Assembly: GCA_949358305.1 (NCBI GenBank)
Contig: OX442317.1
Coordinates: 6,824,186-6,888,185, forward strand
Direction: 5' to 3'
Length of the DNA: 64,000 nucleotides
Origin: Strigamia acuminata
Lineage: Eukaryota; Arthropoda; Chilopoda; Geophilomorpha; Linotaeniidae
The position numbers and the translations under genes are program-made. Under the pieces are notes generated by a model. It did no database searches, had not been told where the DNA came from, and saw nothing but the letters and a program-made list of their open reading frames with translations. Positions 57,927 through 64,000 of the stretch are shown here, in pieces (the stretch's first letter is position 1; each line of letters starts with the position of its first letter).

Positions 57927-60900
57927 CAAAGACCAAATTCAAAAAAATAATGTGAAATTTTGAATTTAATCATATACTGTATAATATTGTTTTATTATAA
58001 ACTTTGTCACATTATCTGGGTGTTGAATTATGTCGATGTCGATTGAAGTGTGTTTATTTCAGTTGTTCTCTTTTTAATCAAAAAACAGAAAATGTACAGT
58101 TGCTGCTTGTTGTTGGCCAAGTAAAGATCAAAAGGTATTTGTACCCAATAAAAAAAAGACTTCAAATTATTTCGACTTGCTTTTCATTAACCAAAAAGAA
58201 CCCACAGAGAAAAGTACCGGCTCATCGCAATAACATTTGGAACTCTTAAAATAAAATCAGAAATAATTCTGAATAAAATCTCTTAACTTTCATAACGATT
58301 TAATAATAAAATCAAATATTGACCCGTAGGAATATTTCATGTTTGTTCCAGCAAAAAACATGTCCGATAAAAGGTTAATGTCACGACAGCAACGTACATC
58401 ACTGTGCGGGTCAAGCCTAGTCCATTTAATATGGCATGTTAGAGTAACCTTATGGACCAGGTGCAAGCAAAGCATTTAATCATTCCGCTTTTGTTTATTT
58501 CTTTGATCCAAACAAGATAAGCCAAACATCTTTAACACACGCCACAAATAATCTAAAACTGCCTTTCCGATTTCAAATTCAATTAAAAACACATTTTTAC
58601 ATGCAAATCGCCAAGTCCTAACTGCCTAGTGATAAACGCACAATTTCCCGCCAAACAACCAACTTGCAGATCAATAGAAACCCATAACCAATTAAATATA
58701 CTCACTATAATGAATTTGATACCTTAATGAGAGACTACTAAAAGGTTTAAGCTCTTATTACAATTTTGAGACCAATAATAGCCCCGTTAAAGCTTTTCAA
58801 CAAGCTTTTCTAAATACGCAATCACTTGCACGCACTAAGTGGACAAAATTGGTGACTTTCTTTCATCAACTTTTTTCTCGATTTTAGTGTGTTTCACGAG
58901 TTTTCATTCTTCACGTTGAACATGTTTTGTCTTTTACTTTGCTCCCTCTGTGTTCCATCAGAAAGGTCACGACCAGTGCGAGGGCTAACGGTATCCTAAT
59001 GGACAGTGAAAGCGTCGTCCAGTTCATGCAATTAACATTGATGTATAGAGAGCCGCATTTGCAGGCACATTTCCCCATTTCACTGCATTTGGCAATGATG
59101 AAGCTCGCTCATAATTTCTCAAATGCGTTCCATTTGGATTCCACTTTCTAAAGGCTTATCTATTTTGCAAATCAAATTTGAATATTTGTAAATTCACAAA
59201 TAAAACATAAAAAAAAAATTAAAAATTAAAAATTGTCGTTCTAACATTATTTTTCTCAGTTCCATTCACTGAGTCATTCTGAGTCACCCGAATGGAAAGT
59301 GCTTATCTATTACATAAATGCAACACCTATAAACCATTAAGCACAATCAGTTTTTTATATATTTCTTTTACTGCATTGCAAACAAAGAGCAAATTTCTTT
59401 CACATATGCGAGTGTGTATTTATTGCCAATCTCAATCATCCAGTTGTTATTGCACTTCCTCTATTCCTTTGTCAGAAATTTTTTCTCCCGATGTATACAT
59501 TCCTTTTTATGTTTCTTTGTCTTGTTCAGTGTCCCACGTACCGGCATTCTCCACAAAATGTTTCTGATGGGTTATTTATGATAGTTCGCAGCATGTTTTC
59601 TTTTCAAAAGGTTTTGCTATCACAACGTACAATATAAAAAAATAAATAAATAAAATAATATTTAAAAAAAAAAAAAAAAAGTCGTACATGCACTTTAATA
59701 AGTTTATAACTTGGAAATTAAAGTGACAAAACCGACGAGCAAAATTAAACTTTTGATAAAAATAATACAAAATGACAAGTTTGTAATCCTCGAAATCAAA
59801 TTACAAAGCGTAATAAAAACATTCCCTTTAATCATACGCTGCGACGACCGTCGACTTAAAGCCGCCATTCCTTATTTGTGTAAAACGAGATAATCGCATT
59901 TAGAATTGGGCTAAAAACAAATGAAGACGTTATAAATTAAACACACTTGGCACAAACTTGGTTTTGGACATGACGGAAATTTCATCTCACCAGTCTTGTT
60001 GCCCGTTATAAACAACTGACAGAAACACCACGTTCCAACACTTACGCGCACTAAGATTCCCGCCCGCTCATCTTTGATGGCCCCCTGCTGTCTATACATA
60101 GAGCCATTCTCACAATCGAACATCCTCCAACCATCCCTTTTCCTCCCAGCAAATGCAAGTACAGTCCCAAGTAATAACAGCGAAAATGGTGCGCAGGAAA
60201 TCGAGTCCCCACGTCCAATTCATGCGATAGAAACTAATTTGGCACAAGTTCATTGCCCATGCAGGCAGGCGCAGATAAACAAGTCTGGATTTTCTGAGCG
60301 CAAGGTGATGGGATTTCGAGACAAACACCTTATCTTGTCTTGGCAAATTCCCATTCTCCTATCATTTACTCCAGATTCCTTTTCGCAATAGTCAAACGAC
60401 TATGTAAATTTTCTTTTCTCTTTTCATTTCCAACAACAAAAGTTTTTTTTTAAAAAACCAAAAAAAAAATTATTTATTCAATTTTGTTGGTATTACCCCG
60501 CTAGGAAAGACAGATGGAAGTTGTTGAAAAGTATTCTGTTTATTCGATATGAAAATTCACGATTTCATTCGGCTAAGACATGTATTATGGATGGTTTTCT
60601 TTCTCACAGACAGCAGCCATTGTGTCTCAAACAGTGCAGTCTGTTATCTGCCTCAAAATGTATTGCTTCATGTGAAAGCTCACTGAAAATTAAGATAAAC
60701 CATATAGAAAAAAAAAATACTATTGCTCGAGTTGTGTGTGTATGAATAAAGACCAAAAAATTAGTCATGTTTTAAATCCTTTTCCCAGCAATAAAGAATG
60801 TCGTGTTGTTGTGAAGACTGGAGAAGTTTGTATTTTGATTATTGTGTATTCTTAAGTAAATTCGTATATAACATTTGAATAATTGTTTGTTTTGATCGAT

Positions 60901-61010
60901 TCCATTAAGAACATTGAACAGTAAAAACGTACATTGCACGTTTTCTTTGTATTGAAACACCCAGCTGGTCAAATTTGTCATTATTATTCTAGTTTTCAGC
61001 CATTTTACTA
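57927..61010. other. Non-coding stretch
   Basis: Short frames (58004-58249, 58927-59151, 60074-60391) show no domain. A poly-A tract lies at 59663-59680. No gene called. Confidence 0.5.
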
Positions 61011-61620
61011 TGAGAATGCATTTTGCAATACATTTTTGCATGCTATTTTTACAAAATTTTACAAAATATATTAAATGCATTCCCCATCACTTCTTCGAAT
61101 TTTGTTTATTCGAATTTTCGAATGATACTTCTTCGACAGTCATTACTTCGAAAAGCAAATTTAAACTCCCTTTGATGCAGTTCCGTTTCTCCCACACTCA
61201 GTTCTCGAATGGCTCATTTCTTCGAAATTCACTTCTTCGAATTGGTCGATTCTTCGAAATTCAACGTGACGCCGCTAACAGTCACGTGAATTTTATAAAC
61301 ATTGCTAAACATTTCAAAACATTTCAAAACATTTTAAAAATTGAAAATTGTGGGTTACTTCTCAGACGATCACTTCTCGAATGGTCGTTTCTTCAAAAAA
61401 TGTCTGTCTGAGAAACGACCTATTCGAGAAACGTGGTCTTCGAAATGACTGTCCGAGAAGTAAATTTCGAAGAAGTGACCCAGACTCTCCCAATATTATT
61501 ATTTGCCGAATATAAATGCATTTTTTCAATTGTATTATGAAATGCATTATTTAATGTACAAACAATACACTTAATTCTGCTATACAATTCGGAATACAAT
61601 ACAAAATATATTTTTGAACC
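61011..61620. mobile_element. MITE, family A copy A8, interrupted
   Basis: The left part (61011-61084) is rich in GCATT and ACAAAATATATT blocks as in A1 and A3. The right part (61491-61620) runs AATATTATTATTTGCCGAAT, ATTATGAAATGCATTATTTA, TACACTTAATTCTGC and finishes TATTTTTGAACC. Copy A3 has GCATTCCC joined directly to AATATT; here the two are separated by the element at 61085-61487. Confidence 0.75.
61085..61487. mobile_element. Nested element G with TTCTTCGAA subterminal repeats (about 403 bp)
   Basis: The terminal arms pair: the left has TCACTTCTTCGAATTT and later ACAGTCATTACTTCGAA; the inverted right has TCACTTCTTCGAAATTT and ACAGTCATTTCGAAG. TTCTTCGA occurs at least five times, plus one inverted copy, mainly between 61085 and 61260. 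TCCC occurs on both sides (61081-61084 and 61488-61491) and may be the target duplication. No transposase is seen; superfamily undetermined. Confidence 0.75.
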
Positions 61621-62761
61621 ACACCTCGATGTGTAGTAACTACAAATTTGTTGGAACCTTAAGAAATAAAATCTTAAAAGCCAATTGTTCCGAGCTTACT
61701 ACAGAGTTAAAACCAATCTCAGTGCAGTCCTTAGTATCTAATAGCTTAAATGCAAACAGGAACAACCTTGTGAATAATACAATGCTAAATTAAGAATAAT
61801 CCTCCCGCCTTTCAGGTTTATTGCCTTGATTTAACTGAGGAAAGATTTAACTAGAAAAACCCACGTTTGCTCTAGCCCATCATAAGACGCCCTAACCCTG
61901 TAGTCAGTGACATAATCCTTCTAGATTATCAAACTTAATTAAGTCAGTAAAATGCTGTCAAAACTCCCAGCATAGATTACTGGAGTAGCAATTTGAGAAG
62001 CAAACTTCAATTAGCTCAGGAGATTAAAAATTATGCAGAATAGTGTGAAATTCTCCAAATATATTTTTTCACGCCTTCTGCGTTCCATTTTTTCTCTCTC
62101 ACTCTTTCTCTCTCTCCTCATTTTCTCTGCAATTTTTTTCCAGGAAAAAGTTAAATTTCTTTTTGGACTTTTTCCGTTTCCTTTTTTTATAATGTGAAAA
62201 GTTATATTTCCTTTTAAGCTGCAATACCAGTTGGATGCCAAGTGAGTTTTTTTTTTTAATCGAGTAAAGTATAAAAAAAAAATATAAAAAAAACGACCAA
62301 GTCTATCAAATTTTTCGACGTGAAAAACATGTTAAGATGATGAGGAAAGATCATTTCCCCTTCTCCAAACCCTGCCCCTCTTTACCAGCATCTCCCTCTC
62401 TTTAACATTTAATGAAAACAGACAAAATTGCCAACAAACTTTACTTTTAAATCTCAGTCGTTATCGTCCTTGCTAAATGATCAAAATGCTACTCATATAC
62501 GTAAATTGAGCAAATATATAAATCAAATTATTAAAGATACAAATAACCCTCGTTTTACGCATTTCCGCTATTAACAGAATTTACTAATCTAAATTCATGC
62601 GAAACGCATTGCGCACGTATCCACGAGGATTTCGCGGAACCAATTATTCGCGTAATTCGAGATACCTCTAATATCACAACACTGTGATGTTTATGACTGT
62701 GCACGCGCGTGCACCTCAAAGCAATGTGATTGACTTAAAGAAGTGATGTCACTTCCCATAT
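61621..62761. other. Non-coding stretch
   Basis: Contains a CT-rich tract at 62092-62128 and A runs. No gene recognised. Confidence 0.5.
62092..62128. repeat. CT-rich simple repeat
   Basis: Imperfect TC/CT repeats. Confidence 0.8.
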
Positions 62762-62777
62762 GGTTCAAAAATACATT

Positions 62778-62782
62778 AAAAT
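62778..62782. repeat. Target site duplication, left (AAAAT)
   Basis: Matches AAAAT at 63054-63058 on the other side of the solo LTR. Confidence 0.7.
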
Positions 62783-63053
62783 TGTGAAATGTTGTAGGTC
62801 GAATTCGAATTCATGATTTGTATATTTGAAAACTGATTATATTTACTGTTTTTGCAGAATTGGCTGCTGCTCAAAATAAAACATGCTTTAAGGTTGAAAA
62901 ACAAGTTTATTGTGTCTACTTTTGGGGTCTATAAAACTAAAATCAAGCTAAACAAGGTCAAACATCTGGACACATGTCACTCCCTCATAAAAGTGTTGAC
63001 CTCTCTCCTGTTGCTATCCCATCCCTCTCTAACTTAAAAATCCAGTTTTCACA
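62783..63053 (-). mobile_element. BEL/Pao solo LTR, distant relative (271 bp)
   Basis: On the minus strand it begins TGTGAAAACTGG like the other two BEL LTRs. It carries ACAATAAACTTGTTTTTCAA, aligned with the poly(A)-signal region of the full element, followed by a TTTATTTTGAG-like block. It ends TTTCACA, so its termini are canonical TG and CA, unlike the CTTCAAA end of the other two. The AAAAT duplication and the interrupted family A copy fix the boundaries. Confidence 0.75.
62906..62911 (-). promoter_or_regulatory. Poly(A) signal within solo LTR
   Basis: AATAAA on the minus strand, aligned with the signals in the other BEL LTRs. Confidence 0.55.
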
Positions 63054-63058
63054 AAAAT
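63054..63058. repeat. Target site duplication, right (AAAAT)
   Basis: Partner of 62778-62782. Confidence 0.7.
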
Positions 63059-63090
63059 TATATTGCAATCTATGAATAGAATCCATAAAT

Positions 63091-63795
63091 TCACAAACCA
63101 AGTTTTTTTAAAAAATTTATTATTTACATTATATCCACTTCCAGTTTCTGTTTCTAACTCGAGAACCCCTGGACTTTGTGGGGACCTTTGGACTGGATGC
63201 CTGGGTAAAGTGGTCCTGCTAGCCCCCTCTAACTGGGCCTGGTAACTCTCTAGTAATTGATAACTTGATGACTGGTTTTCTGCAAGAGATTAGCCCAAAG
63301 AAAAAAATACTGACCATTATCGTATTTGTCACTGATCGTAAAGTAAGTTTTACTTTCGTGATATTACCTCCGACAATGCGGGTGTTGGTCACTCATAATC
63401 TTGCAACAAGTTTCGATTGTAGCATACAGCTAGAGCTAAAGCTTGGCAAGTGAAATAAGAAGAACAAAAAACTCCATTGCTCCCCTGTTGGTACCCAGCA
63501 AAAAAAGACTGCAGCGCCACCAGTGAAAAATAGAGATCCACCATTAGTAGACCAACGGAGATCCTTAAATTTCCCAGCAAAGAAACGTTTGCAGCATCAC
63601 CGTAGGTAGAATTTTCCTACAACTTTTCTTTTTAGACCAACCACCCAGCATGCAAAAAATCTGTTGTTATAGCTCGAGAATATCTGTATTTTTCTTATAT
63701 CCTGATTACAATCAACTGAAATTAGTCACTTAGGTACTTCAAATTATTCACTTTTACACATAAAATCTAAAAATAATCAATTAAAATCATCAATA
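63091..63795. other. Non-coding stretch with an imperfect direct repeat
   Basis: CCCAGCAAAAAAAGACTGCA at 63491 and CCCAGCAAAGAAACGTTTGC at 63569 start two imperfect copies of a unit of about 31 bp, each followed by CAC-based sequence. No gene recognised. Confidence 0.45.
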
Positions 63796-63870
63796 CAGTT
63801 GAATCTCGTTATAACGAACCGCGATATAATGAATTTCTCATAATAACGAATAGTTAAAAATTTAGAGTTG
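63796..63870. mobile_element. Pogo-like MITE P4, left part
   Basis: Starts CAGTTGAATCTCGTTATAAC after TA (63794-63795). It continues GAACCGCGATATAATGAATT and AACGAATAGTTAAAAAT, as in P3. The matching right end is not seen before the window ends at 64000. Confidence 0.75.
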
Positions 63871-64000
63871 TGTTTCAATCGTGTCCCGATTATATGTCAT
63901 TTGCTTCCGGTTTAGCATGGCCATTGTTACTACCTTTGTCACGTGTACTGAGCAATAAAATGTCCCCATTCCTTATTATACTTTTATTTCCGTAAACTCA

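Larger units (their letters stand above)
62762..63090. mobile_element. Family A copy A7, split by a BEL solo LTR
   Basis: The left end GGTTCAAAAATACATTAAAA (62762-62781) and the sequence after the LTR, TATATTGCA, together follow copy A3 (GGTTTCAAAAATACATTGAA then ATTATATTACA). The right part decays after about 63090. Confidence 0.65.

Noticed and set aside
60110-60346. Minus-strand frame with a Trp-rich hydrophobic segment, considered as the Dpr leader exon
   Set aside because: No convincing signal-peptide cleavage pattern or splice donor. Distance and orientation alone are not evidence.
1-64000. CRISPR arrays, tRNA or rRNA genes, bacterial operons
   Set aside because: No regularly spaced repeats with unique spacers, no complete tRNA cloverleaf and no rRNA core were seen. 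The tRNA-like 3' end at 13652-13669 is the BEL primer site, not a tRNA gene.

Overview
This window looks like AT-rich, gene-poor DNA from an animal nuclear genome. It has no operons, no dense coding and long poly-A/poly-T tracts. It carries many short inverted-repeat elements and one full-length BEL/Pao LTR retrotransposon. The only host coding sequence I can support is one exon of a Dpr-type immunoglobulin-domain gene at 29211-29404 on the minus strand. The Dpr family is best known from insects and other arthropods, so an arthropod is the likely source; I cannot name a species. Most of the window is probably intron or flanking DNA of that gene. LAYOUT: 1-8042 is non-coding apart from simple repeats. 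8048-13998 is a complete minus-strand BEL/Pao element. Its 329-bp LTRs match at every position I compared, it has a 5-bp target duplication, a tRNA-Phe primer site directly against the LTR, and one open gag-pol frame of 1732 codons. These features suggest a very recent insertion. 14801-23268 holds several MITEs: two copies of a family I call B, one hAT-like element, and a pogo-like MITE nested in a family A element. 29211-29404 is the Dpr exon. A diverged solo LTR of the same BEL lineage (29744-30061) lies about 340 bp upstream of it, in the same orientation. 30126-32940 is a cluster of nested inverted-repeat elements. 35384-44707 holds more family A and pogo-like MITEs and a 26-codon relic of a copia integrase (40650-40727). 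46403-46707 is a 21-bp minisatellite. 51856-52225 is a long-TIR MITE. 57091-57926 is an 836-bp foldback element containing a near-perfect hairpin with 71-bp arms. 61011-61620 is a family A copy interrupted by a TTCTTCGAA-rich element. 62762-63090 is a family A copy interrupted by a third BEL solo LTR. The window ends with the start of another pogo-like MITE at 63796. HOW THE PARTS RELATE: the BEL polyprotein is the only intact protein-coding machinery. The three BEL LTRs have the same orientation and keep the same poly(A) signal position. The MITEs carry no transposase and would depend on enzymes encoded elsewhere. Nesting gives a relative order: family A elements are older than the pogo-like MITE, the TTCTTCGAA element and the solo LTR inserted into them, and the complete BEL copy is probably the youngest insertion. 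Family letters A to I are my own labels, not database names.
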